From Tetrahymena thermophila SB210 (lineage: Eukaryota > Ciliophora > Oligohymenophorea > Hymenostomatida > Tetrahymenidae): a stretch of 64,000 nt of DNA. Location of the stretch: assembly GCF_000189635.1 (NCBI RefSeq), contig NW_002475923.1, positions 248,001 to 312,000 of the forward strand, given 5' to 3'. Positions 37,541 to 49,300 of this stretch are shown piece after piece (the stretch's first letter is position 1; each line of letters starts with the position of its first letter). The position numbers and the translations under genes are program-made. The notes under the pieces were generated by a model, which was not told the DNA's origin, searched no databases, and worked only from the letters and a program-made list of their open reading frames with translations.

Positions 37541-38371
37541 ATGGGTGGGAGGGTTTAATTTGAGACTGGCTTGTAATTACATAAAATTTTCATACAAAAT
37601 AACACCTTAGGTTAGGAAGATCAAAGATAGAAAGATGGGATGGAATAGCTCATCATTATAGATTAATACAATTATTTTTATGAAAAAAGCATTAGGAGAT
37701 CTTACTTATTATGCCAAATTAAATTTCTTATTGAATTTGCATGCAACTTTTACATTGAAAAATTTTTAAGTAAACAAATTTAAGAAAGGAAAGAAAAAAT
37801 AAAGCGAAAACAAATGTGATTGATTGATTAATTTTTATAATTTGAAAAAGACTTAAGCCATAAAAATTATGAAGTAATTTAATATTTGGTTTTACTAAAT
37901 GGTGAAATATTAAGTGAGTAAGTGCATTGTTGTATAAATCGAATCTCATAAGAAATTTTGTTTGTTTTTTGTTAACACCTGAAATAGAGTGATGGAGCAA
38001 AATTAATTTTTTAATCAAAAGATTTCTATCACTATTTTCATAATATTTTTCTGTCGCAAATAGTAAGAGTACATCGATATTAAATATTTCAGAAATCGAT
38101 TTCTAGTGAGTAAGTAATCGATTTTCCACTTGTTAAGTTAGAAGTTATGTTTGATTTTGCCTTTATAGATGAATAAATTTCATTATAAAAATATTATTTT
38201 ATTTGTGATTTCAAAGATTGTGGAAAAACTGCTCTAAAAGCCTTTTTACTGGGGTAATTACTGCGTAATTTAGCTTAAAATATGAAAAAAAGTGCTAGTT
38301 TCAAGAAAGAGCTGGGTTCAGAGACTAGTTATAGTGCCTAATTGATTGAACATATTTGTGAGAGAAACTGA
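37541..38371 (+). CDS. Tentative unknown protein in two open segments
   Basis: The first segment runs from ATG 37541 to TGA 37817-37819 (92 residues, starting MGGRVQFETGLQLHKIF). The second is open from about 37920 to TGA 38369-38371 and contains CDFKDCGKTALKAFLLGQLL and SETSYSAQLIEHICERN. If the first is spliced at a GT near 37816 to an AG before 37928, the two join in phase into one protein of about 240 residues. The second segment is clearly richer in G+C than flanking DNA, which favours coding. The splice itself is weakly supported, because the donor would be GTG. An alternative is a small single-exon protein from ATG 38147. No family recognised. Confidence 0.35.
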
Positions 38372-39238
38372 GTAAACAATTTAAAATTATAATTGAAATT
38401 TATAGAAATGTAAGACGTGTTAAAAATGTATTTTTACAAAAAATTTAGAATATCTTACACAAATTCAATAAGAAATAGTACAATTAAATAAAGTAGCAAC
38501 ATATTTATTTCTGCAGTTTAAAATGTGCAAATGATAAAAAAAGGTTTGAAAAGAATTGGTTTATTGTAAGAGTAAGCTTATTTTTTAAAATTTGAAAATA
38601 ATTATTAAATCTATATAAAAGATTCTGCCTACCTGCATACATACATATATACATATATACATACAGAGAATGAATTAGTGATTGGTATAGGGTGTGTAAA
38701 TTAAACAATTTTTAATAAAAAAGAAATTTTCGAAATTTATATTTAAAAATTAGTAAACTGTGAAATTCATTTATTATTTGTTTAATTATTAATTAATTAA
38801 TTAATTCATTTTTTTTTTATGTTTGGCTATCCCTTATTAACCGCTTTACACTTATTTATTTTTATATTCATCTATATCTTTCATAATAAATGTATTTTTT
38901 AATATATTTGTATACGCTTTAATTTTATCTTTACAAAATGAATCAAAATATATCTACATTCCCATTACCATTCCTTTTAAATATTTTTTAAATTAAGCAA
39001 ACTCATTACACAGCTACACTGTTCACCAATCATTCTATTTATTAATTTATAACAGCAATCGATTGCATTTTCGCAATCTATTTAGCAAATAATTTAAAAT
39101 ATTCTCTTTGAAACCAATTTTTAAATAAATAAGAAAAATATTTATTATTCATTTATTTATTTGAGTAGAATTTTAATATTCATAATTCAAGTCAACTTTT
39201 TAGATTACTTTTTTTTTAGTATCAGAAAGATACATTAA

Positions 39239-39897
39239 ATGGATACATAAAAAATCTATCCGTCATCAAAGAAACTTCTCCCTGTTAAAATCAATAATAT
39301 TTGTCATCTTCAAAAACCAAAAGCTTTCCTTGAGTGAATGAATATTTCCAATCATACAATTAATTCATTTAAGAGTTCTAGCAAGAAAATCAATGAAGGA
39401 GAACTTATCCGTATTAAAAATTTTCAAAAGAATCTCTATCAAAATATATAAATAACTAGAAGTCGTTCAAATAAAATGAGATTCTATTGAATAGTAAAAT
39501 AATTCAATCAGTTGAAATATTTCGAATGATAGCAACTCAAAAAAAAATTGAAAGAATAAAATTGTTTTCATAACATGATAAGATTTTAAAATAAATAAAT
39601 AAATCAGGAACAAAATGATTTGAAATCAAGTACACAAAGAAAAGAAATAAGGAAAGAAAGGCTCTATTCAATTAAATAAAAAGAAAATATTATATGAAGA
39701 ATTAAATATGTAAGCAAACAATTTGACAGAAAAAATAAAATATAGGAAGAAATGGGAGAGATTACAGAAAGAAAAGATTGAAGAATAAATGAAAAAAATA
39801 AATAAATCTGCTTAACAAAATATGTCGCTTTAAATATATTTAGTAAGCGAGCATAGGAAGAGAATAGTAATACTCTAGGGAATTCAAAATTTAATGT
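39239..39897 (+). pseudogene. A-rich coding-like stretch broken across frames (possible pseudogene or unresolved gene)
   Basis: From ATG 39239 (MDTQKIYPSSKKLLPVKIN) the frame meets TGA at 39335-39337 and continues in the same frame to a second TGA near 39490. Good-looking Lys/Gln/Asn-rich segments then follow in other frames, for example EILLNSKIIQSVEIF, DLKSSTQRKEIRKERLYSI and LYEELNMQANNLTEKIKY. The last segment runs to a GTAAG at 39895. No set of GTA/AG introns found by eye joins them. This may be a decayed coiled-coil gene or a real gene with introns that I could not place. A-rich strands look coding in several frames, so confidence is low. Confidence 0.25.
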
Positions 39898-42248
39898 AAG
39901 TAAATAAAAATTCTTTTATAACTTTCAAATTATATTTAATTTTTATTAAATGTAAATTACTGTAAAGTATTTCGTTATTACCAATTATTTATTTGCTTTT
40001 TTGCCTAATTCTTTGTGGATTCTTTTTAATTCCTTGTTTCAACTGTGCATCCTCAAAAAATCTCGTCGATTAGACAAGTTACTAATCTAATTTATCAAGG
40101 ATTTACCATAACCTTTTACCCTAATGCACCAGAAAAATCCCTATCCCAATAGCATATTATAGAGACTTTATATTGTATAATTTGACTGCATGCTGCATGC
40201 GGCTCATGCAATACTTATGACTTATTTAATTAGCTCTTTGTAGAATTTTATTATTATAAAATACGACCCTTCTTCAAAATATAAGATATTTTTTGGATTA
40301 TTCTTAAAATTTAAAGTTAATTATTTTGATTGTTACACTGCCTTACCCTATCTAGAACCAAATATTCAACGAAAAAAATATAAATTTTATATCTTTTCTG
40401 AAGAATTTTTGTTGGCGGATGTGAAATATAGATTCATTAAAAGAAAGAAAAGCTATTAAATTCACTCTAGTTCTATCATATTTCCTGTTAGGCATTTTTT
40501 TATTTATTAGTTTCATTTTTATTTTTTCGTTCTGTTGCTTCTACGTCAGTCAATCCATCTTTAAATAAAGGATTTAATATTTCCATTATACATAAATGTG
40601 CGGTGCTTTTTAAAACTTTTCAAAATTCAAATTTGCGGATTTTAGGCTAAATTTTTTTTAGTTTTTCTGTAATCTTATTAAGTTTTTATAAATAAGACTT
40701 TACTCTGCTTTGTAAATCGGATGCGTGTTGAATATAAATTAACATTTATTCATTCATTCACTCATTCTTACTTTTCTACAAAGAAGATAATATAAACTAA
40801 AATATTTATTTAAAATATCAAATAGGTGTATACAAACAACTTAATATATTATTAGAATTCTTTTGTATTTGAATCATTGTTTAATAATAATAAGTTGCAA
40901 CTCTAACTATATTCAATTACGATTATAAAATTTATGCGTCATATCTATCAACTTTTGAATATCTGCATTCGTAAATCATTGTGAAAAGGCTTGAAAGAGA
41001 AAAAATATATTCTTCATATTTTCTATGTCGATCGATCTATAACTTTTTTGACATATTTACATCAATCATTCATTATACTAAGTAAATTTTTATAGGAAAT
41101 TTTATAGGTTTCAAAGATTCAACTCAAATAATATTTTTAGGATTCATTAGCCCTAATTTGTAATTTATCCATTACCGCACTTTGGTATTGTAATTTTGAT
41201 ATTTATTCTAGAACCATTGCACTGCTTGTAATAGTTCTATAAATATTTTGATAATCATTTACCTAATTGACTCACATACATTTAAGTTTACAATTTTAAG
41301 AAAAGAAATTAGCATCAAATAGAAAAAAACGAATAAATAAATAAATAAATATTCTTCTCTTTCATCAAAAAAATTTTATTCATGGGTTTTAAATTACTTC
41401 AAATAAATTAGAAAGAAAGTATTAATCTATATTTGTATTTAACTTACCATCAACATTTCTGAAGATATTATTTTATCATGTAAGGCAAAATTAGTAAAAA
41501 TGTAAAATAATAAATATAATTCATAAATAAAGCTGAAATTAAGTTACAATCATTCAAGAGCTAGAATGATAGATAGATATATATATTGATTGATTAGATT
41601 AATCAATAAAATAAACAAATATATGAATGAATGAATGAGCTGATTAATTCAATTCTCAAATATTATTTAGAAACAAACTATTGGAGTATCAATAATTAAT
41701 ATACCAAAAAAATTACAATAAATAAAAATTTATTTTAGCTTAAATTTATTTCAAAAATTCAAATCTTAATTATTTTTGCTGATTATCGCCCATTAAATTT
41801 TATTTTTTTACAGACAGAACTACTGTGCAAAACATTTAGTTTCCTTCTAGTGATTATTTTCTATCATCGAGAATTAAATAATGCTCAGTAAATCCTTTAA
41901 GCGTGGTAATTTTTACACAAGCAATTATTACCTAAAATTTAATAAGTATTTTTTAATTTTACTTTTTTTTTCTTTCTTTTCTCAGCAATCATTTGCATGC
42001 AAACATCGTTAATTTGTTTGTTTTTTTTGTTCTTAATATTTCATAAAATCTAATAAAAATAAATGAAATAGAGTCAGTTATAACAAGAATTTACTTTACT
42101 TTTAAAAAAATTTTGTTTACTTAAGCTGTTTGCCATTTAAATCTGCTTCACCAAACTAAATTCATATTTACTGGTTTAGGTTTAATCGAAAAAAACTCAT
42201 TTACAGAAGAATTTAATTTTAAGTTAATACTAAACAGCTGTAAGATAA
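39884..42248 (-). CDS. Unknown multi-exon protein, 5' part incomplete
   Basis: Phase-consistent exons in transcription order: 41931-41812, 41236-41176, 40962-40921, 40859-40834, 40666-40592, 40540-40347, 40271-39884 (TGA 39884-39886). Upstream coding-like pieces at about 42248-42100 (LFSINLKLNSS, then FGEADLNGKQL) probably belong to it, but the join was not resolved. Exon products include KITTLKGFTEHYLILDDRKQ, NYYKQCNGSRINIKITIPKC, DIQKLIDMTHKFYN, NRKYDRTRVNLIAFLSFNES and, in the last exon, YAIGIGIFLVHQGKRLWQIL followed by a basic Gln-rich tail. About 335 residues are covered. All introns start GTA. No family recognised. A competing frame in the last exons was rejected because it needs a 38-nt intron. 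Confidence 0.45.
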
Positions 42249-44098
42249 TATTTTTTTTGTCTATTATCATCAAAAAAGTAATCCAACTTATTTAACTTGA
42301 ACGCATTACTCTAACTCAATTCAAGTATAATTTGACACAAAATTCAAACGCTAAAAATATTTTTCGTTACTTTCTCTGCTATGACAACTTATTACACTTT
42401 ATGTACTATCACTTACCAATTTTTTTGATTTCATTATTCTTCATATTTACATATTTATTTTCCATTATAAAATTTAAATTTATCAGCAGTAAAAAAAAAT
42501 TTATTGCTTTTATTATTTTTTTTAAATTGAGGAAAAATAGAAAAAATAAAAACAAATGTAAAAGAAAACATTTAATGGAATTCAAGCTATAATTAATAAG
42601 CTGGTTTTCTATTTACATTTCTTTTTTCATTCATTTAGGCTTCGCTTTAAATGCTGCCAAGCTTGATGATTTATTGATCTATTTGCCTTTTTTTGTTTCT
42701 TTCTTTCTGTTTGTTTATTTGCATATATATGAACGATAAATAACAAATGGTTGGTTATTCAGATGAAATATTATTAATGACCACAAATATAGACAAAAGT
42801 TTTTTTTTCTAGTAATTATTCAGATAAAAAATACTATTTCAGTTAGTATTTTATGGAAATTTAAGTAATAATATTTATATCAAAAAAAATTTAGTTATTC
42901 CATTTAATTATTTCAGGTTTTTTTGATGTAAAATAAAAATCAATATTGAAACAGAACGTTATCTGATGAATTTTAATATCATTTAACTTATAAATTAAAG
43001 ACTAAATAAAAAGCTAAAATTTACCTTAAGCTAAGCAATATTCTTTAATTAATATTTTTACCTCTATTCACCTCGAATATTTTTGTGTGCTTCATTTAAT
43101 AGAATTATATTTTTATGTCAGATCTCAAAATTTATAAATTTTTTTGTATTTGTGGTAAATATTGGCAGTTTACTCTACCTTTCAATTTATAAAAAAGTGA
43201 GTTAAATAAAATAAGCTAGTTAGCAGTCAAATCTTCCTACAAAAGGTCTCCAAGCAAGTTTTATATTTAAATAAAATATTACTTTGAAAGCTAAAAATAG
43301 GCTAGGCACATTCATAATATCTATGATATGGAGAGGCATGAGTAACAATGATGATAAGAAAGAGTAAAAAAAAGTGTTATAAATGTAAAGTGTAAATAAA
43401 TGCCTTTAAAGATGAAGAAAATAGGTTTTAAAGGAAAACTGATGAGTTAAAATGCAATAAAAAATGAGCCATCCAAAGTTATGAATGGGCTTATAAATGA
43501 ATAAAGATATTGAAAGATGAAGTTGGAAATAATAGAAATATTGATTGATGGATTAATGAATTGATTTGGTAATAGATTAAGTTAAGAGATAACAAAATAA
43601 ATAGGTATATACACTCAAATAAATTATGGTTTTTTTTTCTTTATAAAATTAGAAATAAATATTAAATTAAGTTTTAAGAAGTGCTAATTGAGATGGTAAG
43701 TTGAGTTGTGTGGTATGTATGTATGTAAGTGTGATTAGAAAGTGTATTTATAGAAAGGATTGTTATTATTATTATAGAGTCTTATTAGTTGATTGAAAAG
43801 GTTTTTAGATATGTTCAATAATTTATTTATTTAGAGGGAAGTTTATTAATTGTATTATGAACTCTTGCTCCCATTATTAACTTGGTTTGCTTTGCTTCAG
43901 CAGCTCAATACAGAAAGAAGTGGGCTGAAAATGTAGGTAGGCATCAAGGAAGGTAGGGTGCAAAGAGTGATTTAGTTTTTATTTTACATGGTTTTTTTTG
44001 TTTGTTTTGTTATTGATTATTATTTGTAATCAAGGAATTTTTAAAATTTATTAAATTAAATTATTAAATTAAAATTAGGAGTAATTAAATTTAAATCT
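42249..44098. other. Intergenic region, possible long 3' flank
   Basis: No gene is supported. A few short open pieces on + (near 43338 and 43420) end quickly at TGA. The segment 43860-43990 is richer in G+C and lies just downstream of the Gln/Asn-rich gene, so it may be part of its 3' untranslated region. Confidence 0.35.
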
Positions 44099-44839
44099 TC
44101 AGAATTCTGAGCTAGCGACAAATCTTAAAGCAGCTGAGCTCATGTTAATTGGCAAGGAGTTCATCATTTCGCTGTCAGAGTAGCTAGAGAGAGCTCTTCT
44201 TACGATGACTTCTTTACCAGGGCACATGAAAACGATTCTAACGTTTTTGTTGCTATTTTAGTAATTTGCAATTTATTATTAGTTAATGCAAATAACAACT
44301 TCTTCTTCTCCGAAAAGGATTATTTCTTCGGAGTGAGCACATCTGTCATTAGAATCGAAAAAGAGGTGAACGCCTTAACCGCTGTAGAGGTTAATTTGAT
44401 GTTCACTGAAATTATTTTCTTCTTGAGAAAATTAGCAACTGTCACTGGAATCGTCGCTTTAGAAGTTTTCTTCAAGAATTTTGGAGGAGTTGTGGGAAGA
44501 TGCAGAGGAATTGTTTGTGCTTCCTTCAGAGAATTCATCTTCGAAATTATCCTTAGCAGATTATTTTTGATTGTATTCAAATTCTATCAAATCCATGCTT
44601 TCGTCTAAAATTCCGAAAACATTAAATTATTCAACTTCTTCAGAAACGTCTTCAAAGATGTTGTTGTTTTAGACCATTTTTTAGTTTTAAATCTATGATT
44701 GTTATTGTTATTGGAGTTATTGTTGTTGTTAGAGGAAGTAAATATCCATCATAGCTTATTGTTGAGCTTATTGATAATAACCGATGTTTCCGTAGTTATT
44801 GTTATTGTTATAAGCAAAGTATTGAGGTTATTGGAACAT
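44099..44839 (-). CDS. Hypothetical Gln/Asn-rich acidic protein, 246 residues
   Basis: Intronless frame from ATG 44839 to TGA 44099-44101. The N-terminal ~60 residues are Tyr/Asn/Gln-rich (MFQQPQYFAYNNNNNYG, then QQQQQLQQQQQ) and prion-like in composition. A middle acidic Ser/Asp/Glu stretch follows (FEDEFSEGSTNNSSASSHNS, DDSSDSC). The C-terminal ~90 residues look folded, with HLFFDSNDRCAHSEEIILFG, NVRIVFMCPGKEVIVRRAL and MMNSLPINMSSAALRFVASS. Codons such as TTC, AAC, GTC, ATC and TCC are frequent, unlike its neighbours, as in highly expressed ciliate genes. Standard-code reading yields antiparallel shadow frames over the same DNA. No family recognised; the low-complexity N terminus suggests assembly into granules or protein complexes, which is inference only. 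Confidence 0.85.
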
Positions 44840-45689
44840 TTTTAGTATTAAGTGAGAATGTGTCAAGATAGAGCGTTTAGTAGCAGATAGACAGTATTTT
44901 TTCAGTTTGTTAGTGTCAAAGTGAAAAAAGTGATGAAAATGATTGAGAAATAAGGTTTTTAAAGGCCTTTTTTCTTGTTAGTTTGTGAATTTGATTAATA
45001 ATATTTCTTCTTTTAATTAAATAATTATAAAATAATAAGAAAGACTTCATTCCAGCAGATTTAAATTAAAGATAGCTTTAATTCGTGTTTTTACATAAAT
45101 TTTGCTTTAATAATCAGGTTCTACTGTAAATTTTTTTTTATATGATTGTTTGATTTTGTCAGAAAAAAAATTTAAGAGTAAACATAAACAAAATTTTTGA
45201 TTGTAATTACATTTTTTTATATAAAAATTTTGGATTAAATTAATCAAGTTTTCCTATGATTATAATTCATTTTACACCTTTTTTCCCACCCCTCGCATTT
45301 AAAAATTTAATTAACTTTTCTTATCTATCTTACCCCACTCAAAAATTAATTAATTCAAATCAAATAAGATCGAATAGAAACTGGTGGGTAGTTAAGCAGG
45401 CAGGCAGGCAAATGCAAGTGTTTATTTTTAGTGAAAAATAAAAAAATCAATAACTAAATTTAAAAAAGAAATAAGGATTAATATCAAAGAAGTAGAATGA
45501 GAAAAATTAGTTACGAAGTACTCAATTACCATCTATTCTGATAATATTTGATTTAATTTAAATTACTTTACTAATGTTTATTATTTCTCTCTTTTAGTCC
45601 TTCCATATTTTAAATTATATAATCTTCCAAAATATCTTCCTGTCTTTCATATTTCTTTCAATATTTTTACTCTCTCTCATGTTTGTTTC
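44840..45689. other. Upstream region of the Gln/Asn-rich gene
   Basis: A+T-rich DNA likely containing the promoter of the gene at 44099-44839. A short (GGCA)n microsatellite lies at 45397-45413. No other feature. Confidence 0.4.
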
Positions 45690-46300
45690 CCAAACCATAC
45701 TCGTTTAGCTGGTCGACATAGTGCAGCATCTCTCAAAAACAACTCATATTAGATTAATCTCGAACCCATTTTGACCCTAATTCTATTTATATCTCTCAAT
45801 ATCCCTCCTTAGGGGTATTTTATATTTTTTTATTTATTTATTCTTCATGATTTTCTTTCTATTATATAACAGTTAATTTCCCCACCCTCTATTAACAAGT
45901 CTATTAATTTGCTCCTTTGTTTTTTTTGCTCTCTTGCTTGCTTTATTTCTTTCTAATTTGTTTCTTGTTCAGCTCTTACTATAAGACTGATCGAATATTC
46001 CTAATCTTACTTTAAAATAATTATTATTATTATTTATTATTAATATTACAACATTTATATTTTGAATTTATCTATTCTTTGTAACATCAACATCTGTGCA
46101 TAGGTAACTGTAATGAATTTCACCTTCTATTCTACAATCAAATCAACAGCGCAATAAATAAACAGAAATACTGGCTAGTTAATTACTAGGATTCATAATC
46201 GTTTTTCCACCAAGGCTTTCGTAATAAGTTATAAATCCTTGACTGATTACGTTACATCCTCTTCCTATGACATGCACATTATAAAGAAAAGTATTTTTAA
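45690..46300 (-). other. Coding-like island, frame unresolved
   Basis: Base composition is well above the surroundings and several frames on the minus strand look protein-like. Examples are a start MSQEEDVTQSVKDLQLITK near 46271, a piece VIGRGCNVISQGFITYYES, and downstream Gln/Lys-rich pieces to about 45790. No single splice arrangement could be chosen. Probably a real small gene on the minus strand. Confidence 0.25.
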
Positions 46301-49300
46301 TAAAATTTAAATTTATCCCATTACATGGCAATATTACTCACTTATACTTTAATAAGAAGATTTTTTTTATTTCTATTACTTCAGATTCTACATATCATCA
46401 TATTACATCAGCTGCTTGCTCAGGCTAAATAGTGATCTTCGATCAAACTTAGTTATATATATTACTTTTTACAAAGGCAGGATTATATTTTTCTTATCAA
46501 TCCTTAGACGTCAATAATTACTTGAAAAAATTCTCCTGATTATTTGTTATTTTGATTGCGAAATAATTTCTTTTTCTTCCTTCCTTTCTTTCTTTCCTTC
46601 CTGCAAAATGGAAGCATTGTGTGTGACCAATAGTTAAATAAATATATAAATCGAAATAATACTTTGATATGGTCCACAAAGTATTTTATAGACCAATAAA
46701 AGATATAGGTTTATCAAAATAATTAATTCTCAAGATATAGCCTTAATTCTTACAAATTGTATTTTTTAAAAATTTAAAAATAAATTGATACTTAATGTAA
46801 ACCAATCAGTCTGTTTAAAGTTACTCTAAGTGATTCTTAAAATTAATTTCTAAACGACCTTATAATTAACAATTAATCTTAAATAAAATCCTCTTCCTCT
46901 CTCATTCATTTAAATATTTTCTTTCTTTTTTACAGAATTGCTTAAATATTTTTTCATTGGACTTCTGCCAAATCAAAGGATAATATTTTTATTAACCCTT
47001 TTTCATTCTTCTCTGAATATAATTTTGCCCTTAGCTAAACATTAATTTTTCTTAATAACATAAGGTTTCTTCGATAATAAACGTAAACGAATTTATACTT
47101 TAAAGAAATTATTCAATACTCTTCCTCTCAGTATTACGATCTAATCAATATTAATTAATTAAAAAATAGTCCAGTAACTTAAATATATAAGTTAAATAAA
47201 TTTTTGAAAATATTCTTACTTTATACAAAATACTATAATATAGACACATGCACACACACATACATATGAGGATCATACACACGCGTAAAATCATACTTTT
47301 TTCGTATCTATTACTAAATTTAAAATTAAAAGTGCATTTAATTAATTAAATATGCAAAAGAGCTGTTGTTATAGTGAATTACGCATAATGTGTTTTTTCT
47401 TATAAATTCTTCTATTTTTGTTAGTTTATTCAAAGCAATTACTATTACTGTTTCAAAATTCTCAAAAATTGAAAAAATTCTCAAAAATTTGTTATTTTTT
47501 CAAATAATTTTTCTCATTTATCTTTAATTTCCTTGGACTTTTTTTGTATTTATACAATAAGTTGATTCTCAATTGAAATATGATAGCATCATTCACATCT
47601 CTCAGCTTACTACTTGATTAATTAATTTAATTAAGTACTATTGTCAATTAACTAGATTCAGTTTTTTGATAAAGCTTAATTTTGAAAAAAGAGAAAGAAC
47701 TGATCTAGTAAAATACTTCTGTTTTTGCTCATATTTTCGTTTGGTTACAAATTAGAAAGTAAATATCCTTGAGTAAATAAATGATGAGAAAATTTAACTT
47801 TTCTATAAATGAGACGGCACAAAATTTACTAGCTGATTAAAAATACCATGTAATATAATTAATAATATAAATTTTTACACATGAATGCAGGCATGCATGT
47901 ATGTATGCTTTACATGAATGAAAAAAAGAAACACTTTTGATAAAATAAAAATTTATTGTAATATAAACTGAATACTCGAACAAGCTACTTTTGTTTCAGT
48001 AAATATAAGCACATTTTAAATATTTTTTAAAACAAATATCCTTCTGATTTACTCAGAACAACTGTAATACCTATTTAGAGCGTAATTAAATATAGCAATC
48101 ACCAAATACTGAAGCAAAAAATTAAACAATATAAAATATTCTTAAATCTTTAGGAAAAATTAATTTACATAATAAATTATATTAAGAAAAATCTATGTGT
48201 AAAAACGAGTAAGAAAAAGGAAGACTACTAATAGAATGATAGATAAATTATTAAGATTCAAGCTAAAATTTATCTTTTTATTTTGTAATACACAAATAAT
48301 TATTAGTGTAAAAAACCTTATACTTGTTGTAATAAATCAAATTGCCAAAATTCTTATTTAAAATTAAGTAAGAACATTTATTTTTTTTAATGTAAAATTA
48401 ATTAGCGTTCACAAAATTTTATCTCTAACTTTTACAAGCATTCAAGCTTTAAAAAATTTCATGATTGAAATTAATCACCATTTTTAAAACTTATTTATAC
48501 TCAAATTTGTAAATTTTAATCTTTTTTGTGGGCATAAAAAAATTTTGAACTTTTTAGGATTCATCACATCGAAATTTTATATGATTTCTCTAACTAACTA
48601 ACTCTACAGAGTATCAAAGTAATTCAGCTTTTTTAATATATTTTTATTATTTCAAAATGAAATATATAAAAAGGTAAGCAGTGATTATCTTTTTGTTGAA
48701 TAAATAAATAAATATTTATTTATTTGATGATTTGAAAGGATGGATTATTAATAAGAAAGCGAAGTTCAGTTTACATATTTTTGAAATTAAAATTGAATGA
48801 AATTATAAATTTTTCTGCTTTTCAAATTTGTACATTGACAATCAAATAGTTATTTATATTAATCCAAATAAATAAATAATTAATCAATAAATATATAAAT
48901 GGTGTTATTTAATTAATTAATTGCAAAGAAATAAATTTTATTTGTCAATTTATCATTTTTTTTTTTGTCATAATTTATTAATAGAGAGATAGATAAATAG
49001 ATTGTGAAGAAAAAATACAAATTTATCTTTTTTAACTTATTTTCAATTTAAAAATTTGAATACTTTCATTCTATAGCCTTGCAATTTGCAATTATATAAT
49101 TAAGTTAATAGAAAATTCAAATAGCAAGCAGTACAGCTAGCAAACAATCAATCAATATTTTATTTAGATTGATGCACCCAACCAGACTCTCAAAATTCTA
49201 GTAAACTAAAATGTGCACTAATTTTGTATTTCTTCAATTTTCGCTTTTATAAAAGAAAGATGCAATTTAATAATAATCAATTCAGAATTTGACAAGATTA

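Noticed and set aside
40039..40586. Three-exon gene starting MEILNPLFKDG on the minus strand
   Set aside because: The region is better explained by exons of the larger minus-strand gene, with longer in-phase exons and GTA donors; the rejected model needed a 38-nt intron.
44320..44608. Antiparallel open frames of 86-91 residues on both strands
   Set aside because: They are standard-code shadows of the 246-residue gene at 44099-44839, whose frame with TAA/TAG as Gln explains the whole segment.
45745..45830. Possible tRNA on the minus strand because of GGTTCGAG
   Set aside because: The bases flanking the loop do not pair as a T-stem and no D-arm or acceptor stem is present.
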